A stretch of DNA of 64,000 nt from the NCBI RefSeq assembly GCF_001469955.1, contig NZ_LOPU01000029.1:186001-250000 (forward strand), read 5' to 3'. Positions 46,081-55,215 of this stretch are shown in pieces. The stretch's first letter is position 1, and each line of letters starts with the position of its first letter. Below the pieces are notes generated by a model. That model had not been told where the DNA came from. It saw nothing but the letters and a program-made list of their open reading frames with translations, and ran no database searches. The translations under genes and the position numbers were made by a program. The DNA comes from Haloprofundus marisrubri (lineage in GTDB: Archaea; Halobacteriota; Halobacteria; Halobacteriales; Haloferacaceae).

Positions 46081-46617
46081 CTATCTTCCAGAGCGAGTAG
46101 ACCAAAGCCACCGTATCCCCGGACATCCATCCGATATCCACAGCACCGCTACGAAACCGACCATGACGATCTCGGAGACAAAAACGAGGTTGGTCTCGAT
46201 GTTGAGGAAATGTTCGAGGAAACTGGTGTCTGATTCGTACGGCGGCGGTGGATACAGCGGCCACAGAAGAAATCGCAAATACACTGGGTCTAACTCGAAT
46301 AGAGGCACGAGCGCATCTCCGAGGAGATGACTCAGATACCCTACGGCGAATGCAACACCAATCGACTTGTTGCTCAAGTATCGGGCGATAGCGAGCGCAA
46401 CCGCAATGACGATTGTGGCAGTGAGTAGCGAATGTGCCAACGAACGGCCGGAAGGCAGAATCGCAAGCGTCCAAGCGAGCGGCTTGTCGATAATGTCTGG
46501 AAACTGGGTTCCAAAAGCGAGCGCTATGACAGTGCTATCTGTATGTGGCCACTCCCATCGATGGCCGACAAGACGATACCACAGATATCCAAATGCCAGA
46601 TGACCCCATGGCCACAT
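46081..46617 (-). CDS. YdjM-type (DUF457) membrane protein
   Basis: A 178-residue protein with the LexA-regulated membrane-hydrolase pattern: HLAFGYLWYRL, FGTQFPDIIDKP (metal-binding-type Asp), SLAHSLL (His) and GYLSHLLGDAL (His/Asp). Several helices lie between. Such proteins are annotated metal-dependent hydrolases without proof. It faces away from the DUF58 operon. Confidence 0.85.
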   Translation of the reverse strand: MWPWGHLAFGYLWYRLVGHRWEWPHTDSTVIALAFGTQFPDIIDKPLAWTLAILPSGRSLAHSLLTATIVIAVALAIARYLSNKSIGVAFAVGYLSHLLGDALVPLFELDPVYLRFLLWPLYPPPPYESDTSFLEHFLNIETNLVFVSEIVMVGFVAVLWISDGCPGIRWLWSTRSGR

Positions 46618-46950
46618 TGCCTGTTCTTTTGTGCTTCACTCTATACTCTTTGTGAATATTGTCTGCCCTGTCAGTACTTTTGTTCGGAACACTCTGTTAA
46701 CACACAAGACCTATGTGTGAGTTGCCAAACAACTGTGTTGTCGGGTGAATGACTGGATTTAGTCTCCAGTACATCCGAACTTTAGCACGTGAGTTGTGAC
46801 TGTCATCTCACTCACTGCATGGCTCGTCTGCAGTCGGGGGGCTGCAGGCATACTTTTCAAAAACAATGTCGTTGAGTGAGACGAAGCCGCTTGCCTGTTA
46901 GCTCAAAGTGAACGCTGTATCTCATCCTACTCGCTCGTTGAGGAGGGGCC
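46618..46950. other. Intergenic interval holding element copy B
   Basis: A 333-base gap. It contains the second copy of the two-hairpin element (46785-46850). No open frame of note and no clear promoter for the YdjM-type gene. Confidence 0.5.
46785..46850 (+). repeat. 66-bp two-hairpin element, copy B
   Basis: Partner of 38986-39051, in opposite orientation. Stem 1 is GTGAGT/ACTCAC; stem 2 is TCTGCAG/CTGCAGG with a G-T wobble in this reading direction. The stems match copy A by paired changes. Together the copies bracket the DUF1616 to YdjM genes. Confidence 0.65.
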
Positions 46951-48075
46951 TTAGCGCCTACTTTCAGGTAACTCCTGAACCGGCTCTGACTTCGACGCAG
47001 CGTTCTGAAGCGCATCAATTCGGGAATCGAGAGATACTCCAGAGAATAGAATGTCGATTTCTACACTCTCTCTATCGGGCTGTGGATAGTCTCCTCCGCG
47101 GACCTCCATACACTCGGTTTCGCTTTCGATGTACTGTCTCCCGCGTTCGACTCCTTGACGATTCAGCCACGCGGGCGGACCTCCCACTACAGCAAGTGCT
47201 CGTTCGGTACTCGCAAGCGAACAAGGCGCTGTTAGTCCCTGATGAATGGCTTTCCGAAACCCAGTCTCTAAGACACTGATTGCTTTGGTCGCATCTACGG
47301 GCTCTGGCTCAGATCTGCCCAGCAAACGTGAGAGAAGACCTGGATTAGACTCGGTGGTCTCGACGGTCGTACTCGAATATCCGAGCACAGAGACGCCACC
47401 ACCATGTAACGTGTTGATGATTTCACTTGCATCGATCACGCTTTCGGCGACAGTTTCGGATGCGTCGACCTCTCCTGCGCTAAAGAGGACACCGAGTCGG
47501 CGCACCAACTCTGCGTTCACTCGCTCGAAAGCGTCCTCGATTGACTCACCAGACGTGAGCCACGCCTCGTTGTCGAACAGCAATAGATTGTCGACCACCC
47601 CGGTAAGTGTACGAAGCGACTGGATTGAGTTTTGGGCCGCAGTAGGAGATTGATCAGTAGCTGGAAGCACACCAACTCCGTAAATTGGGACGTCGTACGT
47701 TTGGCGAAGTTCTTCGGTCAACGGACGAACTGCTGTACTTCCCGTGCCTCCACCTAAAGACGTCGTGAGAAGAATTGCGTCCGCCTGTGATGTTGGCACA
47801 TCGTCCAGTGAGCGAAGTAGCTCAGTACAGTTTGCTTCAGCGAGTTTGCTTCCCTGTTCGGAGTCTCCGTCGACGCCTTGACCACTGACTTCGAGTTGGC
47901 CGTAGAGGATACGATGTTGGTCGGGAATCGCTGTGAGTGCGTCAAGGTCTTGTTGTGTTGTATCGAACGCGAACGCTCCGACTGTGAACGTAGAGGACTG
48001 TGTCCTCTCGAAAGCTACTAGTGAATCTGCGATTCGTCCACCCGCCTGACCGACCCCAATAACGATCAGCTTCAT
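46951..48075 (-). CDS. CetZ-family tubulin-like protein
   Basis: A 374-residue GTPase of the haloarchaeal CetZ (FtsZ/tubulin-like) family that shapes cells rather than dividing them. GVGQAGGRIADS at the N terminus and the T4-type GGGTGS (residues 108-113) are intact, with NLLLFDNEAW and SEIINTL also typical. The C-terminal domain ends in a variable tail. It is in the same direction as eutA but 95 bases separate them. Which CetZ subgroup cannot be told. Confidence 0.9.
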   Translation of the reverse strand: MKLIVIGVGQAGGRIADSLVAFERTQSSTFTVGAFAFDTTQQDLDALTAIPDQHRILYGQLEVSGQGVDGDSEQGSKLAEANCTELLRSLDDVPTSQADAILLTTSLGGGTGSTAVRPLTEELRQTYDVPIYGVGVLPATDQSPTAAQNSIQSLRTLTGVVDNLLLFDNEAWLTSGESIEDAFERVNAELVRRLGVLFSAGEVDASETVAESVIDASEIINTLHGGGVSVLGYSSTTVETTESNPGLLSRLLGRSEPEPVDATKAISVLETGFRKAIHQGLTAPCSLASTERALAVVGGPPAWLNRQGVERGRQYIESETECMEVRGGDYPQPDRESVEIDILFSGVSLDSRIDALQNAASKSEPVQELPESRR

Positions 48076-48170
48076 AATTCATTGTTGCAGAGGAGTATTT
48101 TGAATCTTCTGTCATTTACATACGTCAGTAAGCGACAGACGGATTTGCAAACTAAAACCCAAACGTCGCT

Positions 48171-49625
48171 TTAACTCCCGAAAGCGAGTGATTTCACGAC
48201 GACCGGGACCGTCTGGCCGCTCCCAAGCGCCTCTCCGATATCGAGATAATCGCCGTCGGAAGCAACGACTTCGTCCACGACGACGAGAGGTGTGTTCGCG
48301 TTCGACGCGGAGTGCAACTGCTGGCCGAGTGCCTTCCCACAGTTTTGTCTCGTCAGTACGATTCGGGGACACTCGCTCGTGAAATACTGCTCGTACACGT
48401 CACCCAGCGCTCGTGCAAGCGCCTTGATTCGCCCATAGTCTAATGGTGAAATCGAGGGCAGAGACAGGACGAACGGCGACGTCTCGTCGAGTTCGTACAG
48501 TTCACACCCCTGCTCGAAACAGCCCTGTAACTCACTGACGATGGTCGCGTAGTCGTGGTCTGCAGTTATCGTAGACCCCTCGACGACCGGCAGATTTCGC
48601 AACGGGAGTAACGATTCGTCGATGTGGGTCGTCGCCCCGCTGAACGAGGTCGTCTGGGTTCCAACACCGACGACAGTTGCCCTGATGTCTTCGTCGGGGT
48701 GACGAACGCGAAGCGACCGTCGGTCGATTTCTTGGCGAATCGCAGCCGCAAGGATAACCCCGAAATCGCCGAAGGCGAACTCCGATTCGTCGTTCGTCTC
48801 CTCTCTTTTCGAAATCAGGCGACCGACCCCACCACTGAAGACGACGGTATCGACTGTCTTTCCTGTGTACTCGCTCGACCCGATAGTGAACGAGTCGGTA
48901 ACCGACGAAAGCGGGGGGCCTTCGATTGTGTCGAATAGCAACTCAGTCATCGCGGTTGCGAGTCGCCGACGTTCTGTGTCGGTCGGTCGCGTTCCGACAG
49001 CGATATCGAGGCCGCGTATCTCGATGAGTCGCTCTGCAGGCTCTGAGATGTGGGTTACCTGTCCTGTCTCGTCGAATCGGAGCAATCGTCCCCCGACGTC
49101 GAGACACCGTGTTTCGACGACGTCGTCGCCCGAAAAGAGACACATGTTGGTCGTTCCTCCCCCGACGTCGACGTTGAGCACTGTTTCGTGGCTCTTTGTG
49201 GCCCACGCTGCAGCTCCCGAGCCCTTTCCGGCCAAGACGGCTTCCAGTTCGGGGCCTGCTGCTGCGACGACGAACTCGCCAGTGTGAGTTGCGATGTGGT
49301 TGACGAGTTCCTCGGCGTTTTCTTTGTACGACGACTCGCCTGTGACGATGACGGCACCACTGTCGATGGCGGAAGCCGAGTAGCCTGCTGCTTCGAGTTC
49401 CGATTCGACGAGTTCACGAACGGCGTCCGTATCGAGTGTGTGTCGGTCCACGAGCGGCGTCTCGTGGATGGCCCCTCGATAGACGACCGTCGTTTCGCCG
49501 ATATCGACGGTGACAGCACCGATGCCGGACCGATTGACGGTGAGTTCACTGACGATGACTTGCGTTGTCGTCGTTCCGATATCGATACCGACGCTGGTGA
49601 GTGTCGGAGGGGTAGTTTGGGACAT
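48171..49625 (-). CDS. eutA: Ethanolamine ammonia-lyase reactivating factor EutA
   Basis: A 484-residue ASKHA-type ATPase that swaps damaged cobalamin out of the EutBC enzyme. ATP-binding motifs DIGTTTT (residues 15-21) and VDVGGGTTNMC are intact, with VFSGGVGRLI the adenosine motif. It follows eutC by 15 bases. No EutK/L/M/N/S shell proteins appear near, so the pathway would be without a microcompartment. Confidence 0.93.
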   Translation of the reverse strand: MSQTTPPTLTSVGIDIGTTTTQVIVSELTVNRSGIGAVTVDIGETTVVYRGAIHETPLVDRHTLDTDAVRELVESELEAAGYSASAIDSGAVIVTGESSYKENAEELVNHIATHTGEFVVAAAGPELEAVLAGKGSGAAAWATKSHETVLNVDVGGGTTNMCLFSGDDVVETRCLDVGGRLLRFDETGQVTHISEPAERLIEIRGLDIAVGTRPTDTERRRLATAMTELLFDTIEGPPLSSVTDSFTIGSSEYTGKTVDTVVFSGGVGRLISKREETNDESEFAFGDFGVILAAAIRQEIDRRSLRVRHPDEDIRATVVGVGTQTTSFSGATTHIDESLLPLRNLPVVEGSTITADHDYATIVSELQGCFEQGCELYELDETSPFVLSLPSISPLDYGRIKALARALGDVYEQYFTSECPRIVLTRQNCGKALGQQLHSASNANTPLVVVDEVVASDGDYLDIGEALGSGQTVPVVVKSLAFGS

Positions 49626-49639
49626 CCTTCGTTTCGGTT

Positions 49640-50374
49640 TTAGTCGAGGTCGATGCCGCTTCCTCGTTGGTCGTGCATTCGTTCGACGAGGTCGATGATT
49701 TGCGCGCCTGCTTCGACCGCTGGGAGCCCATCGACGTGGATGTTCGAGATGACCGATTTCTTCGCCGTCGGTTTGTCCGGGTGTGGCTCGTAGACGAGAT
49801 AGGCACTCAGACTCTCAGCCGTGTGTAACCCGGGCCGTTCGCCGATGAGGTTCACGACGCTCGTTGCACCGAGTGTCTTACCGATTTCGTCCATTACGTC
49901 GACGCGACCGAACTTGACGAACAGCGGGGTCCCAACCTCGAACCCACGTTCTTCGAGTCCATCTACGAGCATCGCCAACAGGTTGGGGACGTTCTTTTCG
50001 ACTGCCGTCGAACTCAGACCATCGCAGACGAGAATCTGGACATCCGGGTTCAGCGTACACTCGTCTCGAATCCGGGCTTCGGTTTCGTCGCTAATCTGTC
50101 GACCCAAGTCGGGGCGTGCGAGATACTCGTCTTGGTCTGTAACTCGACTCTGAATCGATGTCAGGCCAGTCTCTTCTATCATCTCCTCGGAGACCTTCGT
50201 CAAGACAGCATCGCGGGCTCTGGCATGGTCTGCTCGGAACGACAGCATCGACGATGTCCGAGGTCGAGTACCACTTCGTCCAACGCCGAGTCGAGACGGA
50301 CTGGCATCGACGATTCGTGCGAGCGCGTCTTCGTCTACGGGTCCGGTGTCGTCTGAATTCGGTGAGTCGCTCAT
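49640..50374 (-). CDS. eutC: Ethanolamine ammonia-lyase small subunit EutC
   Basis: A 244-residue cobalamin-binding subunit. LRxGRSGxRPRTxxxL-like (VGRSGTRPRTSSMLSFRADHARARDAV) and DYQRPDLGR-type (EYLARPDLGR) segments match EutC. The frame extends upstream to 50500 but the start MSDSPNSDD at 50374 overlaps the eutB stop codon by the ATGA junction, so the subunits are translated together. Confidence 0.93.
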   Translation of the reverse strand: MSDSPNSDDTGPVDEDALARIVDASPSRLGVGRSGTRPRTSSMLSFRADHARARDAVLTKVSEEMIEETGLTSIQSRVTDQDEYLARPDLGRQISDETEARIRDECTLNPDVQILVCDGLSSTAVEKNVPNLLAMLVDGLEERGFEVGTPLFVKFGRVDVMDEIGKTLGATSVVNLIGERPGLHTAESLSAYLVYEPHPDKPTAKKSVISNIHVDGLPAVEAGAQIIDLVERMHDQRGSGIDLD

Positions 50375-51744
50375 CGATCTCCCTCCAGAAACCGCGTTGG
50401 GTCGCCAGCGTGTGCGGTCAATCGACCGTCTTCCATGAGCTCCATCGACTCGAGCCACGTCTCGAACTCCGGGGCCGGGCCCATGTCGAAGATATCCCAC
50501 AGCGCCGAGGCGTCGTGATAGCTGTTCGACTGGTAGTTGAGCATCGTATCGTCACCCATCGGCACGGTGATGAAGTAGTTCGACCCCGCCGCGGTGAGCA
50601 AGACGGCGAGATTCTCGATGTCGTTCTGGTCGGCTTGGATATGATTCGTATAGCAAGCGTCGATGCCCATCGGGATGCCGGTGAGTTTGCCCATGAACAC
50701 GTCCTCGAGTCCGGCTCTGATGACCTGTCTCCCGTCGTAGAGATACTCGGGGCCGATGAATCCGACGACCGTATTCACCAAGAACGGGTCATAGCGCTTG
50801 GCGAGTCCATAACAGCGAGCTTCGAGTGTGACTTGGTCGACACCCGCGTGGGCGTCACTCGACAGCTCCGAGCCCTGCCCAGTCTCGAAGTACATGATGT
50901 TCGGCCCCGAGGCCGTACAGTGCTCTTTCCCGAACTCGTACGCCTCGTCGAGGAGGTCGACGTCGATGCCGAAGCCTTCGTTACCGGCTTCGGTTCCTGC
51001 GAGACTCTGAAACAGCAGGTCGGCGGAGCCACCCTGTCGGACTGCCTCCATCTGGGTGGTGAGATGTGAGAGCACGCAGTTTTGCGTCGGAACGTCCCAC
51101 GTTTCGATGAACTCCTTCGTCACGTCGAGCAGTCGCTTTGTTCGCTCGGCGTTGTCCTCGACCGGGTTGATTCCGATAACGGCATCGCCGACGCCGTAGG
51201 AGAGTCCTTCCCGTATCGAATGGCGGATGTTTTCGACGTCGTCGCTGGGGTCGTTCGGTTGGAGTCGAAACGAGAGCGTCCCCTCTGCACCGATAGTGTT
51301 GTTGCACCGAGCGGTGACCTGCATCTTCGAGGCTGCCTGAATCAGGTCCATGTTCGACATGAGTTTCGCAACGGCGGCGACCATCTCACTCGTTAGTCCC
51401 GGTCGAATACGTGCAATTTCGGGTTCACGCGTCTGTTCGTCGACGAGAAACTCGCGAAGCTCGGAGACGGTCCAATCTTTGAGTCGGTCGTAGGCGGCTT
51501 CGTCGACACCGTCTTGGATGACTCGGGTTACCTCGTCGTCTTCGTACGGCACTACAGGCGACTCTCGGAGTGTTTCCAGCGAAAGCGACCCGAGTGCGTC
51601 CTTTGCAGCGATTCGTTCGGCTTCCGAATCGGCCGCGATTCCTGCCAGTTGGTCTCCTGATTTTTCTTCGTTTGCTTTTGCCAGTACTTCTCGGACCGAG
51701 TCGAAGGTGTGTTTCGACCCGGTGATACGTGATGTGATGCTCAT
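50371..51744 (-). CDS. eutB: Ethanolamine ammonia-lyase large subunit EutB
   Basis: A 457-residue TIM-barrel subunit that cleaves ethanolamine to acetaldehyde and ammonia with adenosylcobalamin. The N-terminal VLAKANEEKSGDQLAG, TARCNNTIGAEGTLSFRLQP and the C-terminal DDTMLNYQSNSYHD segments match the family. First gene of the eutBCA operon. GGGAG sits about nine bases before the start, a possible ribosome-binding site. Confidence 0.95.
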   Translation of the reverse strand: MSITSRITGSKHTFDSVREVLAKANEEKSGDQLAGIAADSEAERIAAKDALGSLSLETLRESPVVPYEDDEVTRVIQDGVDEAAYDRLKDWTVSELREFLVDEQTREPEIARIRPGLTSEMVAAVAKLMSNMDLIQAASKMQVTARCNNTIGAEGTLSFRLQPNDPSDDVENIRHSIREGLSYGVGDAVIGINPVEDNAERTKRLLDVTKEFIETWDVPTQNCVLSHLTTQMEAVRQGGSADLLFQSLAGTEAGNEGFGIDVDLLDEAYEFGKEHCTASGPNIMYFETGQGSELSSDAHAGVDQVTLEARCYGLAKRYDPFLVNTVVGFIGPEYLYDGRQVIRAGLEDVFMGKLTGIPMGIDACYTNHIQADQNDIENLAVLLTAAGSNYFITVPMGDDTMLNYQSNSYHDASALWDIFDMGPAPEFETWLESMELMEDGRLTAHAGDPTRFLEGDR

Positions 51745-52084
51745 TTGAATCTCCCGTGCGTGGTTGGGTTCTATCGTGACGTCTGGAAATTGGCAATGTC
51801 ACGTCGTCTGTCAACAGGCGTCGCGCGTCGGGGATGGTCTACGACCGAGGCATGCGCGTGTCGCTGATGTATTTGGACGAGGCGAGTGACATGGCAACAT
51901 CTAGCACAACCTAGTATCTCAATACGCGGCGTCTTGAGTGTTGCCCGAATCCAACTTCGAGTAGGAGTGACTTCCAGTTTGCAGGACACAGCAAGCAGAA
52001 TTCATCAGCGGTTGTTTTGACAAAGAACCAGCAGCCCTGCAAGACGCCTCTGAGTACCCTCGGTGTACTGTTCTGCGAGTTTCT
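51745..52084. other. Upstream region of eutBCA, no gene seen
   Basis: A 340-base gap before eutB. Open frames here are short and have unlikely compositions. No riboswitch known to me fits, and no clear TATA box on the minus strand was identified. Confidence 0.4.
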
Positions 52085-52477
52085 CTACGTGGTGTAGTAC
52101 TCGTTGACATCCTCACCGAGGCTTGCTTCGAGACTGGCTTTCAGTGGGGTGTCCTCTCCGGTCAACTCGACCGAAATCCAGTCGCCTTCTCCCTCGTAGT
52201 CGACGATGTCCGCAGTTGCAAGCTTGGGGAGGTGCCGATGGTAGAGAGCGGTCAGTACTTCTTCGATGTCTTCGCTGCTCGGAGAATCGTACTCTCTTCG
52301 CGCAACCGCTACAGCGAGGTCCTCAAGGAGGACAGGTCGTCGCTGTTCTGTGAGATACGCAAGAACAGCTCGGCGACGTGGGTGACCGACAGCACCCGTA
52401 ACTACGTGTTCGAGCGACCCGTCCGCGAGAGGCTCAGCGGATTGATTTGAGGCTGCGTTTTCGGAGGGCTCCATCAT
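52085..52477 (-). CDS. DUF7344-type winged-helix regulator
   Basis: A 130-residue protein with a predicted winged helix (HPRRRAVLAYLTEQRRPVLLEDLAVAV ... VLTALYHRHLPKLATADIVDYE) typical of the haloarchaeal DUF7344 regulators. It is upstream of the eut operon on the same strand, though 340 bases away. A 7-base inverted repeat CGTATAT/ATATACG at 52521-52543 lies about 45-65 bases before its start and could be an operator or part of the promoter. Confidence 0.82.
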   Translation of the reverse strand: MMEPSENAASNQSAEPLADGSLEHVVTGAVGHPRRRAVLAYLTEQRRPVLLEDLAVAVARREYDSPSSEDIEEVLTALYHRHLPKLATADIVDYEGEGDWISVELTGEDTPLKASLEASLGEDVNEYYTT

Positions 52478-53828
52478 AGACGATTGAACATACCTCCCAC
52501 AACCGGGTTACATCACGGCCCGTATATTCCGGGTGTATATACGCTCAATTCACGATTCCCGACCAATCATCCCTATCGTCTCCCAACTCGTCTCTGCGCA
52601 ATCTCATCGAGATACACACCACTTCGATTGACTCCGAGAGGGAAGCAAGTGGTTTCTGCACTGCCGGAGACGAGAGTACATCGCTGTTGTATCCGAACAG
52701 TCTGCTCTCAGTCTACGTGTACCTCGGTATGCGGGTGGTTGGGAAATCGTCTCTCCCGGAGTAAGACATTTGAGAGATTCTATCAGCTAATTTGACGGCG
52801 AAACCCGCTCAAACGCATGTGTGGCTGTTTTTTCATCGGACTCTTCGCAGCGTCTACGTCGATAGTATGCCGCTTTCACCCTCTTTAGCAGGGCCTGTAG
52901 AACAACTCACATCGGTATCGGTGAAAGACACACTCCGGCAGCGCATCGCCTCTCAAATCTGAGTTCTCGGTGCTACTAACACAGACTGCAGTTTCGAATC
53001 GAATTCTCCATACAATCGGCTTCTCGACGTGGATTTCATGGAAATTCGAGGTACTGAGACGAAGTCATTCCCCGGAGATTATTAACCTGAAAAACTGCCT
53101 TTCGAGGGCTATCGGTCTTGGTATCGGCGTCTGAGGCGAAATAGAGGCCACATGACTAGATTCGGTCTGTCACCCATCTCAATGACGAAAACCCATGTAC
53201 AAATCCGTCACGTCCTGCGGTTTCACTTCGTCGAGACGTGACTTGATGAGTCGACGGTTTGTTATTAACCTGATTCGTATACCGACGTTTCAGGCTCTCA
53301 TTCGACTGTTGAGGTATTCTTCAGATAGGGGTTCGTTTCCGCTCGCCGATCGAGCTAGATGATTTGAGATACAGTTTCGAATACAGGCGTTATTCCGGAT
53401 GATTTCTGGTCGTACATTGCAGGCATTCATCAGTATTCACTCCGACTAAGCAGCTCAAACGGATTTTTCGACATAGTTGGTGGGTGTACTCCTCGGTTTC
53501 GAGGCTAGATACTGGTTGTCGAGTTAGCTCGCTGGTGGCTTCAGAAATTTCCCGCTGGTGAATCCGACAGCTACTCTCTGTTCAATTCGGTTGCAAATCG
53601 GCCTTGAGGTAGTCTCTGTTCAGTACCTGTCTGTTGGAGTTGAGAGTCTGTATGCTGTATTGTCTGTTCTGAACAATACTGTGGGCAAAAATTCAGTGTC
53701 ACACTGAGTGTGTATCCGTATGCTCTAACCCATGAACAAGACGAGTTCCTGAGTGAAGGGTGCGAGGCACCCAAGTCCTGCCTCGACGACCTATGACGGA
53801 CGCATTTGCTCCCCTCGATACAACCTGA
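52478..53828. other. 1.35-kb gene-free, AT-richer stretch
   Basis: No supportable protein gene. Notable are an inverted repeat at 52521-52543 (promoter region of the DUF7344 gene) and a 12-base direct repeat TTATTAACCTGA near 53079 and 53262. The remainder looks like decayed sequence at the border of an accessory zone. No rRNA, tRNA or CRISPR repeat was found. Confidence 0.55.
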
Positions 53829-54134
53829 AGAGTCGTCAACGTCGAGTACAAAGCCAAAGTAAGAGGTATCTCGGCTGAGCAGGTGAACCCTGCGTACACG
53901 TCACAGCGATGCTCGACGTGCGGGTTCACCCACGACGGGAATCGTCGTCTCGAATCGTTTGCGTGCCAGCAATGCGGGTACAAGAACCACGCGGACTACA
54001 ACGCCTCAAAAAACATCGGACTGAAACTCCTTCGCAACCGAACTGGAGGCGAAGGAGGCGCACCCGTAGGCGTGCGCTTGAACAGCGGGATGCTGAACAC
54101 GAACGGAGTCACATCCGTGCCAAATTTGGCTTGA
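53829..54134 (+). pseudogene. tnpB: TnpB C-terminal fragment
   Basis: Codes for a TnpB zinc ribbon and tail: [19 protein letters not shown], then [23 protein letters not shown] and a family-like end. The frame is closed by TGA at 53826 upstream, so the first three quarters are missing. It belongs to a different TnpB group from the two full copies (CSTC...CQQC with [11 protein letters not shown]). A hairpin CACGGCCTTTAGGCCGTAG at about 54158-54176 is a likely right-end remnant. Confidence 0.85.
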
Positions 54135-54223
54135 GTGGGAGTCCACGCTGAATGCCACGGCCTTTAGGCCGTAGTAGCTTACCTGTAGAAGCGGAGAATA
54201 CAGTCGATTGGCAACGAAAGCGA

Positions 54224-54616
54224 TCAGTACTGCTCAATCTGAATCTCGTCGAGTCGCTCGAAATCCTCGACGTTTCGAGTAAGGACTGGTTCGTCAAGGA
54301 TGGCTGCAGTTGCACCAATGATTACATCTCCATCGCCCACTGCATTTCCGTTGTTCATGAGTTCTCCAGAGAGGCGACCTGCTTTCCGCATCACTGCCGT
54401 ATCTGCCGGGTACGCTGGTTTGGAGGCAAGAACGTCCTCCACGAGTTTCCGTTCATCCTCCGACTGGTTTGACCGCGAAATGCCATAGTATAGTTCAAAG
54501 AGTGTCATTGCGGAGAGCCGCTGCTGGATGAGGTTTTCTTCGAGCTCCCGGGCCTTCTCGACGGCGTCTTCGTCGCCACGCATCAAATCGATGAGAAAGG
54601 AGGTATCGAGTAGCAC
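54224..54616 (-). CDS. vapC: VapC-type PIN-domain toxin
   Basis: A 130-residue PIN nuclease with GTG start at 54616, one base after the antitoxin stop codon. Acidic residues in LLDTSFLIDLM, ELYYG and GDGDVIIGATA form the metal site. A longer open frame (to 54703) overlaps the antitoxin gene and is not used. Member of a VapBC toxin-antitoxin pair; VapC toxins cut tRNA or rRNA. Confidence 0.9.
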   Translation of the reverse strand: MLLDTSFLIDLMRGDEDAVEKARELEENLIQQRLSAMTLFELYYGISRSNQSEDERKLVEDVLASKPAYPADTAVMRKAGRLSGELMNNGNAVGDGDVIIGATAAILDEPVLTRNVEDFERLDEIQIEQY

Positions 54617-54617
54617 T

Positions 54618-54860
54618 TCAGACCTCTTGTAGTTCCTCTGTGATCTCTTCGAGATCCTCGTGACGACGAGAGCGGCGTTCTTCGATTGCGTCTTCGAGGG
54701 CATCTGCCTGCTCGTCGGAAAGAATCCCAGCGAGTTCTACAAGCGAGCGTTCGCCGGCGAGACGAAGCACAACCTCAGAGAACGTCTCGTCCCCCTCTTT
54801 ATGCGCTGCAAGTCGATTGTAGGCTTCCTCGGACAGGCGAATGCTCTTGGACATCTGCAT
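54618..54860 (-). CDS. vapB: VapB-type antitoxin
   Basis: An 80-residue protein starting MSKSIRLSEEAYNRL (or two codons earlier at 54860): a DUF217-type antitoxin with an N-terminal DNA-binding strand-helix and a C-terminal acidic helix. Immediately upstream of vapC and surely co-transcribed. Confidence 0.88.
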   Translation of the reverse strand: MQMSKSIRLSEEAYNRLAAHKEGDETFSEVVLRLAGERSLVELAGILSDEQADALEDAIEERRSRRHEDLEEITEELQEV

Positions 54861-54930
54861 ACGGGTGTATGCAGCTTCTCAATTTGTATGTTAGGGTCTG
54901 TTTCCAGACAGAGAGACACATCTATCCGAA

Positions 54931-55215
54931 CACGAAAACCTCGGCATTAACGTCGTCGGGAGTCCGCACGAACTCAATGGCCAGTATCTCTACCGGCGGG
55001 CGCTCAGGCCGAGTGTCAAAGAGTTCATCGACCTCAACGACGGAGCAGAGATTCTCGAACTAGAGGTCTCTCCCGACGCAGCACTCGTCGGGGTATCTCT
55101 CGCCGACGCGGGCGAACGCGGGCTCATCCCTGACCAAACAATTCTCGTTGCAGTACAACGTGACTCGGCTCTCATCGTCCCGTACGGGGAGACAGTGATT
55201 CAAGCAGGTCAGTAA
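54931..55215 (+). pseudogene. Truncated TrkA-C domain gene
   Basis: No start codon was found, but 95 codons in one frame code for a TrkA C-terminal region: NVVGSPHELNGQYLYRRALRP, then FIDLNDGAEILELEVS and PDQTILVAVQRDSALIVPYG. It ends with a normal TAA. The N-terminal Rossmann (NAD-binding) domain is missing, cut near 54931 where sequence changes abruptly. A potassium-channel regulator remnant. Confidence 0.85.

Noticed and set aside
51745-52084. Possible cobalamin riboswitch before eutB
   Set aside because: No B12-box-like sequence seen, and cobalamin riboswitches are not known to me in haloarchaea.
52484-52795. 103-residue frame in the gene-free stretch
   Set aside because: Amino-acid composition (basic, Cys- and Ser-rich) does not fit a halophilic protein.
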